Assembly: GCF_014190805.1 (NCBI RefSeq)
Contig: NZ_JACHVQ010000004.1
Location: 1-64,000 of the forward strand
Source: Flexivirga oryzae
GTDB taxonomy: Bacteria > Actinomycetota > Actinomycetes > Actinomycetales > Dermatophilaceae
Length of the DNA stretch: 64,000 nt
Direction of reading: 5' to 3'
The stretch's first letter is position 1. Each line of letters opens with the position of its first letter. The position numbers and the translations under genes are program-made. The notes beneath the pieces are model-generated. The model worked only from the letters and a program-made list of their open reading frames with translations. It ran no database searches and was not told where the DNA came from. Positions 31,849 to 39,347 of the stretch are shown piece after piece.

Positions 31849-32805
31849 TCAGCCGAGTGGCGAGAGTTGTGAGCCGTGGTAGAACTTCCCGGCCCGGTAG
31901 ATCATCGGGTCGTCGCCGCTGACCTCGGCGTGCCGCACGCGGCATACGAAGACCGTGTGCGTCTGTGCCTGGTAGCGCTCCCGGATCTCCGCCTCGAGTG
32001 CGGCCGATGACCCGTCGATCAGCGGGCTGCCGTCGGGGCCGGAGTGCCACGCCAGTCCGGCGAACTTGTCGTGCCCGCTGCGGGCGAAGCTCGCGACGAC
32101 GTCGGTCTGGCTCGCCGCCAGGATGTTGATGCCGAGGTGGGTCGCCGAGAAGAGCGCCGGGTAGGTGGAGGACGTCTTCTGGACGCACACCATCACGAGC
32201 GGTGGCTCGAGGGAGATGGACGCGTAGGCGTTGACCGCCAGGCCTCGCGGCGCATCGGTGGCGTCGGTGGTGGTGACCACCGTGACGCCGGTGACGAACT
32301 GACGGTTGAAGCCCTTCATCAGCTCGGGATCGGGCTCGCCACGCAACGGCGCCACGACGTTTCCCTGACCTTCGGGGACCGGTGCCGCGTCACGGAGCGA
32401 CCGCACGCCGAGGGAGGCCAGCAGTTCGCTGCCGTCCCACGTGACCTGCTCGGAGACCAGCTGGTCGTCGCGCAGGGTCATGAAGTTGGACCCGGAGGTG
32501 CGCACCGTCGCCCCCGTGGGCGGCACGCCGAGGAAGGTCTCGGTGTGCGTGCCGACCGACGTCCAGAACACCGCGACGTGCTCGTCGTCCATGACGATCG
32601 AGTCGATCGTGGTGCGCAGGTCCGGGAAGCCTTTGCGGATCTCGGTGATCTCCGCCTTCAGCGCCTCCGCGGTGGTCTCCGCCCGCGAGACGCTGTTGAT
32701 CCGCACGTAGTCCGGGGCCAGGACACGGTCGAGAACGTCGACCTCGCCGCGGTCCCAGACCGCGATCCACAGGTCCTGCAGGGTCTCAGAGGTGATGTGG
32801 TGCAT
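31849..32805 (-). CDS. SnoaL-like domain fused to flavin reductase
   Basis: A 318-residue two-domain protein. Residues about 1-125 are a SnoaL/NTF2-like polyketide-cyclase-type domain (LQDLWIAVWDRGEVDVLDRVLAPDYV...FLGVPPTGATV). Residues about 155-318 are a flavin reductase FMN-binding split-barrel domain (FNRQFVTGVTVVTT, GLAVNAYASISLEPPLVMVCV, HTVFVCRV) that supplies reduced flavin to a partner monooxygenase. The natural partner is the luciferase-like monooxygenase at 37248. The fusion is unusual. ATG 32805 is leaderless behind TTGACT-N17-CAGATT. Confidence 0.88.
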   Translation of the reverse strand: MHHITSETLQDLWIAVWDRGEVDVLDRVLAPDYVRINSVSRAETTAEALKAEITEIRKGFPDLRTTIDSIVMDDEHVAVFWTSVGTHTETFLGVPPTGATVRTSGSNFMTLRDDQLVSEQVTWDGSELLASLGVRSLRDAAPVPEGQGNVVAPLRGEPDPELMKGFNRQFVTGVTVVTTTDATDAPRGLAVNAYASISLEPPLVMVCVQKTSSTYPALFSATHLGINILAASQTDVVASFARSGHDKFAGLAWHSGPDGSPLIDGSSAALEAEIRERYQAQTHTVFVCRVRHAEVSGDDPMIYRAGKFYHGSQLSPLG

Positions 32806-32811
32806 GACACA

Positions 32812-32840
32812 AATCTGACAACTACCATGCAACAAGTCAA
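32812..32840 (-). promoter_or_regulatory. Promoter TTGACT-N17-CAGATT, leaderless, for the flavin reductase-permease operon
   Basis: Minus-strand -35 at 32835-32840 and -10 at 32812-32817 with a 17-nt spacer; ATG 32805 follows after 6 nt. Confidence 0.65.
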
Positions 32841-32979
32841 GGGGTATGGCGAAAAAAGTTCCTCGCGACCCGCCCAGAGAATCGTCCCGTCGTGGCTCAA
32901 TACTCTGAGGATTCCCCGGAATTGCAGGGATTGTGGCGATATTTCACGGTCGTTGAACCACATCGAAGGACTTGTATGG

Positions 32980-33009
32980 TTGACGGATTCGCCGGCGCGG
33001 GGCTAGCTT
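32980..33009 (+). promoter_or_regulatory. Promoter TTGACG-N18-TAGCTT for the AA_synth-ALDH-monooxygenase operon
   Basis: -35 TTGACG at 32980-32985 and -10 TAGCTT at 33004-33009. The -10 runs directly into a 14-bp palindrome. Confidence 0.5.
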
Positions 33010-33021
33010 GTATGCATACAA
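33008..33021. promoter_or_regulatory. 14-bp perfect palindrome TTGTATGCATACAA, GntR-type operator
   Basis: A perfect dyad overlapping the -10/start region. Related half sites (TTGTATGG at 32972, ATGTATGCA near 33043) flank it. The FCD-type GntR encoded in the same operon (36512) is the likely ligand. Confidence 0.6.
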
Positions 33022-33089
33022 CAGGTCAGTGGCCTGCAACACCATGTATGCAATCGCCGATGGAAGTCGGCTCGACGGATGAGAGTGAC

Positions 33090-33749
33090 ATGACCGTGAC
33101 CGACACTCGGATCTCGCCCGGTACCGACGACACGTACGTCGATCGTCTGCGCGACGAGTGGGGCTTGCGCAAGCTCGTGGTGCAGACCGACGAGGTCCTC
33201 CTGGAAGGCGGGCTGGCACCGCAGACCGGCGCCCGGCGCGCCGTCGTCGCGGCAGTGCTGCGCAACCCGTGGGTCGGCACCACCCCGCAGCGAGACCTGG
33301 CACCAGAGGTCGAGCGGGTGGCGCCGTTGCTCGCGGACGTGATCTCGGCGCGGCTCATCGAGACCCTGGGCGGCGTCGATCAGATCGAGGCGTTCGGGAA
33401 GGCGGCGGTGGTCGGCACGTCCGGTGAGATCGAGCACGGTAGCGCGCTGATCCACACCCCGTACTTCGGTAACCTGCTGCGTGAGTTCCTCGAGGGGCAG
33501 TCGATCATCTGCTTCGCGGACACGCGCGGCGGTGCCGGTGAGAGCTTCCCGGTGCCGATGTGGCACAAGACGCACGCGGCGACGCGCAGCCACTATCAGA
33601 CGGTCACTGCGTCGCTGCCTGACATGCCCCATCCCGAGGAGATCGTCATCCTCGCGGCCGCGTCCACCGGCGGGCGCCCGCACCCCCGTATCGGAGACCG
33701 CACCACCGACCCGGTGGTCACGGTTGCAACCCTCAAGGAGAAGTCATGA
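33090..33749 (+). CDS. AA_synth (DUF1185) family protein, first of tandem pair
   Basis: A 219-residue protein of the amino-acid-synthesis/DUF1185 family, which has a Bacillus-chorismate-mutase-like trimeric fold and no settled activity. Family-typical parts: RNPWVG, IEAFGKAAVVGTSGEIEHGSALIHTPYFGN and HPEEIVILAAASTGGRPHPRIG. ATG 33090 is preferred; ATG 33060 is in frame. It is the first gene behind the operator at 33008 and is coupled by ATGA overlap to its paralogue. Its presence with ring-opening enzymes suggests hydrolysis or tautomerisation of a ring-opened intermediate. Confidence 0.82.
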   Translation: MTVTDTRISPGTDDTYVDRLRDEWGLRKLVVQTDEVLLEGGLAPQTGARRAVVAAVLRNPWVGTTPQRDLAPEVERVAPLLADVISARLIETLGGVDQIEAFGKAAVVGTSGEIEHGSALIHTPYFGNLLREFLEGQSIICFADTRGGAGESFPVPMWHKTHAATRSHYQTVTASLPDMPHPEEIVILAAASTGGRPHPRIGDRTTDPVVTVATLKEKS

Positions 33750-34297
33750 ACGTTCGCAAAATCATCTCGGTCCTCGAGGAGACCACCGCTGAGGGTGGTC
33801 GGCCGGTCAACCCCGCGGCGCGGGTCGCCTTCGTCGCCGCTGTGATCGAAAACCCCTGGGCCGGGCAAGGGTTCGTCGAGGACCTGGGCCCCGGCATCGA
33901 TGCGACCGCGTCGGACCTCGGTGCCCTGATCGCCCCCCGGGTGGTGGAACTGCTCGGCGCGCCGGTGGAGGCGTACGGCAAGGCGGCCATCGTCGGCCTG
34001 AACGGCGAGATCGAGCACGCGTCGGCACTCATCCACACGCTGAAGTTCGGTGACCACTACCGGAAGGCGACCTCCGCGAGCACGCTGCTGCCCGCCGTGG
34101 AGAAGCGCGGGCCCGCCGGCGTGACCTTCGACGTGCCGCTGAAGCACTTCACCGACGCGACGATCCGCTCGCACCACCAGACCTTCGAGGTGCGGGTCGC
34201 CGACGCGCCGCACCCCGACGAGATCCTGATCGGCCTGGCCGCTGCGGCCCAGGGACGTCCCCAGCAGCGCCTCGCGGCCCTGTCGACCGAGCAGTAA
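33746..34297 (+). CDS. AA_synth (DUF1185) family protein, second of tandem pair
   Basis: A 183-residue paralogue of the preceding protein, sharing ENPWAGQGF, VEAYGKAAIVGLNGEIEHASALIHTLKFG and HPDEILIGLAAAAQGRPQQR. It lacks the longer N-terminal arm. ATG 33746 lies in an ATGA overlap behind AAGGAG. The two likely assemble as a hetero-oligomer, since their genes are translationally coupled. The function is unknown, as for the partner. Confidence 0.82.
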   Translation: MNVRKIISVLEETTAEGGRPVNPAARVAFVAAVIENPWAGQGFVEDLGPGIDATASDLGALIAPRVVELLGAPVEAYGKAAIVGLNGEIEHASALIHTLKFGDHYRKATSASTLLPAVEKRGPAGVTFDVPLKHFTDATIRSHHQTFEVRVADAPHPDEILIGLAAAAQGRPQQRLAALSTEQ

Positions 34298-34300
34298 GCA

Positions 34301-35029
34301 ATGGTGACTGCGACGGTCGTGCTGTTGCACGGCGTCGGACTGGACCACACGATGTGGGCCCCGGTCCGGTCGCGCCTGCCGCACGAGCTGCGTGTCGTCG
34401 CGCCGGACCTGCTCGGTCACGGCGCCAACGCTGCCGCACCGGCGGGCACCACGCTCGAGGACCTGGCGCGTGACGTCGTCGAACGCCTCGACCGGCCGGC
34501 ACATCTCGTGGGGTTCTCACTGGGTGCGCTCGTTGCGCAGCACATCGCCGTCACGCAACCGCAGACCGTCGCGTCACTGACGAGCGTCAGCTCGGTCTGC
34601 GCACGAACCGACGCCGAGCGGGCGTCGGTGCTCGGGCGGCTCGCAACCGCGGACTCCGACTTCGAGGCGTCCGTCGAGGCGTCCATCGACCGGTGGTTCA
34701 CCGGCACCGATGTCGATCCGGAAGTGGTTGCGGCCACCCGCGCGACGCTGCTCGCGAACGACCGGCCGTCATACCTCGCCTGTTACCGCGTATTCGCCAC
34801 GGCGGACGAGGAATTGGCCCCCCGACTGGCCGGCATCACCAGCCCGGCACTGGCGATCACCGGTGCTGACGACCCCGGTTCGACCCCGGACATGACCGAG
34901 CGTCTCGCGGCGCGCATCCCGGACTGCCGGGCCGAGGTCGTGGCCGGCGCACGGCACATGTTCCCCGTCGTGCAACCCGACGCACTCATCCACGCGCTCG
35001 TCCCATTCATCGAAGGAGCTTCACGATGA
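34301..35029 (+). CDS. Alpha/beta-fold hydrolase (RutD/PcaD-like)
   Basis: A 242-residue alpha/beta hydrolase: oxyanion HGVGLDH, nucleophile Ser73 in GFSLG, acid Asp190/191 in TGADD, and catalytic His in AGARHMF near the C-terminus. The size and cap are like 3-oxoadipate enol-lactonase and RutD. It probably hydrolyses an ester, lactone or carbamate of the ring-opened product. It starts 3 nt after the AA_synth gene and overlaps the aldehyde dehydrogenase (ATGA). Confidence 0.87.
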   Translation: MVTATVVLLHGVGLDHTMWAPVRSRLPHELRVVAPDLLGHGANAAAPAGTTLEDLARDVVERLDRPAHLVGFSLGALVAQHIAVTQPQTVASLTSVSSVCARTDAERASVLGRLATADSDFEASVEASIDRWFTGTDVDPEVVAATRATLLANDRPSYLACYRVFATADEELAPRLAGITSPALAITGADDPGSTPDMTERLAARIPDCRAEVVAGARHMFPVVQPDALIHALVPFIEGASR

Positions 35030-36507
35030 CCGAACAGCGAAACCATTACATCGCAGGCACATACGAGCTGCCCGCCTCCGGCGAGTACTTCGCCAGCATC
35101 AACCCGGCGAACGGTCAGGAGATCTACCAGGCCGCGCGCGGGAACACCGATGACGTCGCTCGTGCGGTGCAGTCGGCGCAACGGGCCTTCGAGGACCCGC
35201 GGTGGCGCGACCTGAGCCAGACCCGACGAGGGCACCTGCTGCGCAGGCTGGGTGACCTCATCGGCGAGCACGCCGACGAGTTGGCTCGTATCGAGAGTCT
35301 CGACAACGGCAAGTTGTTGCGAGAGATGCGCGGTCAGATGTCGAACCTGCCCGAGTATTACTACTACTACGCAGGATTGGCCGACAAGATCGAGGGATCG
35401 GTGATCCCGGCGTCCAACCGTGCGATCCTCAACTACACGATGCGCGAGCCGCTCGGAGTGGTCGGCGCGATCACCCCGTGGAACTCCCCGCTGACGCTCA
35501 CCACGAGCAAACTCGCACCGGCGTTGACCATGGGCAACACGATGGTCGTCAAGCCGTCCGAGCACACCTCCGCGTCCGTGCTGCGGCTGGCCGAGCTGGT
35601 CACCGAGGCGGGCTTCCCCGACGGCACGCTCAACGTCGTCACCGGTTTCGGCGCGGAGGCGGGTCAGGCCCTGGTCGACCACCCCTCGATCGCGAAGATC
35701 TCCTTCACGGGGAGCACGCTGACCGGGTCCCGCATCGCCTCCGCGACCGCGGGCCGGTTCATCGGCTCGACGCTGGAGCTCGGCGGCAAGTCACCCAACA
35801 TCGTCTTCGACGACGCCAACGTGGAGAACGCCGCAATGGGCGTCGTGGCAGGCATTTTCGCCGCTGCCGGGCAGACCTGCATCGCAGGGAGCCGGGTCTT
35901 CGCCCACGCGTCGGTGTATGACGAGCTGCTCGAGCGCGTCGCGGCACGGGCCAAGTCGATCAAACTGGGCGATCCGCTCGACGACACGACCGAGCTCGGA
36001 CCGCTGGCCTTCCGGGACCAGCGCGACAAGGTGGCGTCATACGTCGACCTCGGCCGCAGTGAGGGCGCCACGGTGCTCACCGGCGGAACCTCGAGCGACG
36101 GCGGGTTGGGTGGCTTCTTCTTCGAGCCGACGGTGCTGACCGACGTCACCAACGACATGCGGGTGGTGCGCGAGGAGATCTTCGGGCCGGTCGCGGCGGT
36201 GATGCGCTTCACGACCGAGGACGAGGTCGTCTCGCTCGCCAACGACACCGATTACGGTCTCGCGGCAGGCGTCTGGACCACGAACCTTGCCCGCGCACAC
36301 CGGATGGCGAACCGGCTGGACGCCGGCACGATCTGGGTGAACACCTACCGGGCGATGTCACCGATGTCGCCTCGGCAGGGTTTCAAGAGCAGCGGGGTCG
36401 GTGTCGAGCACGGCGCCGAAACCATGAAGGAGTACAGCAGGCTCAAGAGCGTCTGGATCAACACCGACGAGGGTCCGATCGGCGACCCGTTCGTGATGCG
36501 CGGCTGA
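35026..36507 (+). CDS. NAD(P)-dependent aldehyde dehydrogenase
   Basis: A 493-residue ALDH: GVVGAITPWNSPL, cofactor Lys in MVVKPSEHT, catalytic Glu251 (LELGGKSPNIV), nucleophile Cys285 (GQTCIAGSR) and the PRQGFKSSGVG tail typical of hydroxymuconic/betaine-aldehyde-type enzymes. It would oxidise the aldehyde formed by monooxygenase ring opening. Coupled to the hydrolase by ATGA. The substrate cannot be set from sequence. Confidence 0.93.
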   Translation: MTEQRNHYIAGTYELPASGEYFASINPANGQEIYQAARGNTDDVARAVQSAQRAFEDPRWRDLSQTRRGHLLRRLGDLIGEHADELARIESLDNGKLLREMRGQMSNLPEYYYYYAGLADKIEGSVIPASNRAILNYTMREPLGVVGAITPWNSPLTLTTSKLAPALTMGNTMVVKPSEHTSASVLRLAELVTEAGFPDGTLNVVTGFGAEAGQALVDHPSIAKISFTGSTLTGSRIASATAGRFIGSTLELGGKSPNIVFDDANVENAAMGVVAGIFAAAGQTCIAGSRVFAHASVYDELLERVAARAKSIKLGDPLDDTTELGPLAFRDQRDKVASYVDLGRSEGATVLTGGTSSDGGLGGFFFEPTVLTDVTNDMRVVREEIFGPVAAVMRFTTEDEVVSLANDTDYGLAAGVWTTNLARAHRMANRLDAGTIWVNTYRAMSPMSPRQGFKSSGVGVEHGAETMKEYSRLKSVWINTDEGPIGDPFVMRG

Positions 36508-36511
36508 TCCG

Positions 36512-37213
36512 ATGACGACGTCGAGTACCGTCCGGAAAATGCAGCGAAACACTTCTGACCACGATGCCACGGCCGCCGAGGGCGACCTGCTCACCCGTAT
36601 GCGCGAACTCGTGCTCGGCGGCTCGTACGAACCAGGGATGGCGTTGTCCGAGGTGCGCCTCGCCGAGCACTTCGATGTGAGCCGGACTCCGATCCGCGAG
36701 GCGTTGAAGCAGCTGCAGGTCGAGGGCCTGGTCGAGATCCGGCCCAAGGTCGGCACCTTCGTGCGGCAGGTCTCGCGGCGGGAGATCGTCGAGCTGTTCG
36801 AGTTGAAGGAAGTGCTCGAGGGTATGGCGGCCCGCTTGCTCGCGCAGCGGGGCCGGACCGAGGAGTTGCTCGTTCTGGAGGCCAACGTGACCTCCTCGGA
36901 GGATGCAGCGGCGCGCCGCGACTCCGAGACCTACGCGGGACTGGTCAAGGAGTTCCACGAGACGCTGGTCCACGGTGCCGACAACCAGAAGCTCACCCAG
37001 CACTACCGCACCCTGATGAATCAGCTCGCCTACCACCGGTTCGTCCGCAGCACCGTCGAGCACCCGGGCCGGCTCCGGCAGTCGGTGGCAGAACACCGCG
37101 CGGTCCTGGAGCTCATCCAGCAGAAGGACGGCATCGGCGCGGAGATCGCGATGCGCCGGCACGTCGGGTCCGCGGCATACGAGGTGCTGTCCGATCCACC
37201 CCCATCACATTGA
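36512..37213 (+). CDS. GntR-family (FCD) regulator of the heterocycle module
   Basis: A 233-residue regulator: wHTH (LSEVRLAEHFDVSRTPIREALKQLQVEGL) and an FCD domain with its conserved helix FHETLVHGADN and late His pair (EHRAVLEL, MRRHVGSA). It sits 4 nt after the aldehyde dehydrogenase inside the operon, so it is probably autoregulatory at the palindrome 33008-33021. ATG 36512 is used; ATG 36539 is in another frame. Confidence 0.9.
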   Translation: MTTSSTVRKMQRNTSDHDATAAEGDLLTRMRELVLGGSYEPGMALSEVRLAEHFDVSRTPIREALKQLQVEGLVEIRPKVGTFVRQVSRREIVELFELKEVLEGMAARLLAQRGRTEELLVLEANVTSSEDAAARRDSETYAGLVKEFHETLVHGADNQKLTQHYRTLMNQLAYHRFVRSTVEHPGRLRQSVAEHRAVLELIQQKDGIGAEIAMRRHVGSAAYEVLSDPPPSH

Positions 37214-37247
37214 CCACACGGCACAACCGAAGGAAGGCAGGCCGCTG

Positions 37248-38291
37248 ATGCGCTTTTCACTCTTCGTCCACATGGAGCGTTGGGACGAGTCCGTCTCGCA
37301 CCGCGAGCTGTTCGAGAACCTCGTGGAGCTGTCGCTGCTCGCCGAAGCGGGCGGCTTCTCGACGATCTGGATCGGCGAGCACCACGCGATGGAGTTCACC
37401 GTCTCACCCAGTCCCATGCCGACACTGTCCTATCTCGCGGCACGCACCGAGAAGATCCACCTCGGTGCCGGCACGATCATCGCCCCCTTCTGGAACCCGG
37501 TCCGTGCGGCCGGTGAGGCGGCACTTGTCGACGTCATCAGCAACGGCCGGCTGGAGCTCGGAATCGCGCGCGGCGCTTACCAGTTCGAGTTCGACCGGCT
37601 CGCAGGCGGTATGTCAGCCACCGAAGGTGGAGCATCGATGCGGGAGATCATCCCGGCGATCCGTGAGCTGTGGAAGGGCGACTACGCACACGACGGAGAG
37701 GTCTGGAAGTTCCCGACCTCGACGAGCGTTCCGAAACCGGTCAACTCCGCCCCGCCGATCTGGGTCGCCGCCCGCTCGCCGGAGTCGCACGAGTATGCCG
37801 TCGAGCAGGGTTGCAACGTCATGGTCACGCCACTGATGAAGGACGACGGCGAGGTGCAGGATCTGGTGGACAAGCGCGACGCAGCGGTCGCCAAGCACCC
37901 GGGAGCCGCAACGCCCGAATTGATGGTGTTGCGACACACTTTCGTGCATCCGGAGTCGGAACCCGACGGGTGGCGTGTCGGCGCCGAGGCGGTCAGCCGC
38001 TACTACCGGACGTTCGGTGCGTGGGCGAGCAACAAGACGACACCGACCGACGGGTTCCTGGAACCGTCACCGCTGGAGAGCGTTGCGGACAAGCCGGAGT
38101 TCGCCGTCGAGTCGCTGCACAAGTCGGCGATGATCGGGACGCCCGCGGAGGTCGTGGAGCGCATCAAGGGGTATGCCGACATGGGTGTCGACGAGTTCAG
38201 CTACTGGATCGACAACGGCATGACCCACGAGCAGAAGAAGCGTTCGCTGCAGCTGTTCATCGACGAGGTCGTTCCCAGCTTCGTGAGTTGA
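37248..38291 (+). CDS. Luciferase-like flavin-dependent monooxygenase
   Basis: A 347-residue TIM-barrel monooxygenase of the LLM family using FMNH2 and O2. Conserved: EHHAMEFTVSPSPMP, GAGTIIAPFWNPVR, the phosphate-binding ELGIARGAYQFEF, PIWVAARSPES and MIGTPAEVVERIKGYADMG. Such enzymes (for example RutA, pyridine monooxygenases) open N-heterocycles oxidatively. The reduced flavin would come from the SnoaL-flavin reductase at 31849. RBS GAAGGAAGG precedes ATG 37248 by about 10 nt. Last gene of the operon. Confidence 0.9.
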   Translation: MRFSLFVHMERWDESVSHRELFENLVELSLLAEAGGFSTIWIGEHHAMEFTVSPSPMPTLSYLAARTEKIHLGAGTIIAPFWNPVRAAGEAALVDVISNGRLELGIARGAYQFEFDRLAGGMSATEGGASMREIIPAIRELWKGDYAHDGEVWKFPTSTSVPKPVNSAPPIWVAARSPESHEYAVEQGCNVMVTPLMKDDGEVQDLVDKRDAAVAKHPGAATPELMVLRHTFVHPESEPDGWRVGAEAVSRYYRTFGAWASNKTTPTDGFLEPSPLESVADKPEFAVESLHKSAMIGTPAEVVERIKGYADMGVDEFSYWIDNGMTHEQKKRSLQLFIDEVVPSFVS

Positions 38292-38299
38292 GCGGCGAG

Positions 38300-38363
38300 G
38301 GTTTCGATACGGCTCGCCTGCACCACCCGTGCGGGTCGAGTAGCGGGGGAGCGTGTCGAAACC
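38300..38363. repeat. Interspersed repeat copy with inverted ends
   Basis: GGTTTCGATAC at 38300-38310 pairs with GTGTCGAAACC at 38353-38363. The inside contains GGGTCGAGTAGCGGGGGAGC as in the 61-bp repeat. It follows the monooxygenase gene and could serve as its terminator. Confidence 0.7.
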
Positions 38364-38378
38364 GCGCGGGATATCTGT

Positions 38379-38384
38379 GACTAT
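38379..38384 (+). promoter_or_regulatory. Leaderless -10 hexamer GACTAT for the GNAT gene
   Basis: GACTAT, 6 nt (ggctcc), then ATG 38391. Confidence 0.5.
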
Positions 38385-38390
38385 GGCTCC

Positions 38391-39245
38391 ATGGCGAGAG
38401 CGCAGTGGCACGTCCGTCCGGTGACCGACCCGCCGGCCGCGATCGACGCTGCTGCCGCCCTCGTTGAGGCCAACCCCGTTGCCTACTCGGTGTTCTCGAC
38501 GGTTGCGGCGTCGCTGGTGAGCGAGCCGACCCGGTTCACCGACCCGCACTGGTGGGTCGTCGAGGACGCAGCCGAGCAGCCCGTGCTCGTGGCCATGCAG
38601 ACGCCGCCGCACCCGCTCCACCTGCCGCAACACGTGCCGGGCGCCGCGGCCGCGCTTGCCGACCACCTGCTGGCCGGCCGCACGCGGGTGACCGGAGTCA
38701 GTGGCCCGAAGGACGCGGTCGACGAGTTCGTCGACCACTACCTGCCGGGATCCGGCGTGGAGGTGCGCGGACGGGAGGGCATCGGTGTCTACGACCTGCC
38801 GGTCCGCGCACACCTGCCGTGGCCCGTCGAGGGCGAGCTGCGCATCGCGGGCAGCACGGACGTGGCGCTGGTGGCGTCGTGGGTCAGCGCGTTCATGCTC
38901 GAGACCGGCGACCAGCTCAACGATCCGGAGGCGACCGCGCGCCGGCAGATCGGCATCGGCAAGGTCAGTCTCTGGGTCGTCGAGGACCGTCCGGTCGCGA
39001 TGTGCTGGGCGAGTGACGCGTTCGGCGGAGTGGTCCGGGTGTCCGGCGTCTACACGCCACGGGCGGAACGCGGACACGGTTATGCCAGTGCGGTCGTGGC
39101 AGCCGCCAGCCGGCGAGAGCAGGACGCCGGACACCTGTGCATGCTCTACACCCAGCTGGCCAACCCGACGTCCAACAAGATCTACCGCGCACTCGGCTAC
39201 CGCTATCTCGGCGACGACCTCCGCCTGACCTTCGTGACGCGCTGA
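38391..39245 (+). CDS. GNAT-family N-acetyltransferase
   Basis: A 284-residue protein whose C-terminal half (about 165-280) is a GNAT domain: GVVRVSGVYTPRAERGHGYASAVVAAASRREQDAG contains the acetyl-CoA pyrophosphate loop (ERGHGYA), followed by YTQLANPTSNKIYRALGY. The N-terminal half looks like a diverged, inactive GNAT repeat. The acceptor is unknown. Stands alone behind a leaderless promoter. Confidence 0.85.
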   Translation: MARAQWHVRPVTDPPAAIDAAAALVEANPVAYSVFSTVAASLVSEPTRFTDPHWWVVEDAAEQPVLVAMQTPPHPLHLPQHVPGAAAALADHLLAGRTRVTGVSGPKDAVDEFVDHYLPGSGVEVRGREGIGVYDLPVRAHLPWPVEGELRIAGSTDVALVASWVSAFMLETGDQLNDPEATARRQIGIGKVSLWVVEDRPVAMCWASDAFGGVVRVSGVYTPRAERGHGYASAVVAAASRREQDAGHLCMLYTQLANPTSNKIYRALGYRYLGDDLRLTFVTR

Positions 39246-39260
39246 TCGCGTACCACCCAC

Positions 39261-39347
39261 GCGGATCGAGTAGCTACGACCCACGCGCGGATCGAGTCGC
39301 TACGACCCACGCGCGGATCGAGTAGCGACGAAGGAGCGTATCGAGAT
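39261..39347. repeat. Short 26-bp direct repeats merging into an interspersed repeat copy
   Basis: GCGGATCGAG occurs at 39261, 39287 and 39313 (26-bp period, unit TACGACCCACGCGCGGATCG). The last unit runs into ATCGAGTAGCGACGAAGGAG followed by CGTATCGAGATC, the same family as the 61-bp block. The repeat end touches the stop codon of the P1 peptidase. Confidence 0.85.

Noticed and set aside
29717..38291. Direct naming as a uracil Rut operon
   Set aside because: There is no RutE nitroreductase and no RutC beside the monooxygenase; an ALDH and AA_synth pair are extra, and the monooxygenase resembles general LLM proteins. Only the analogy is kept.
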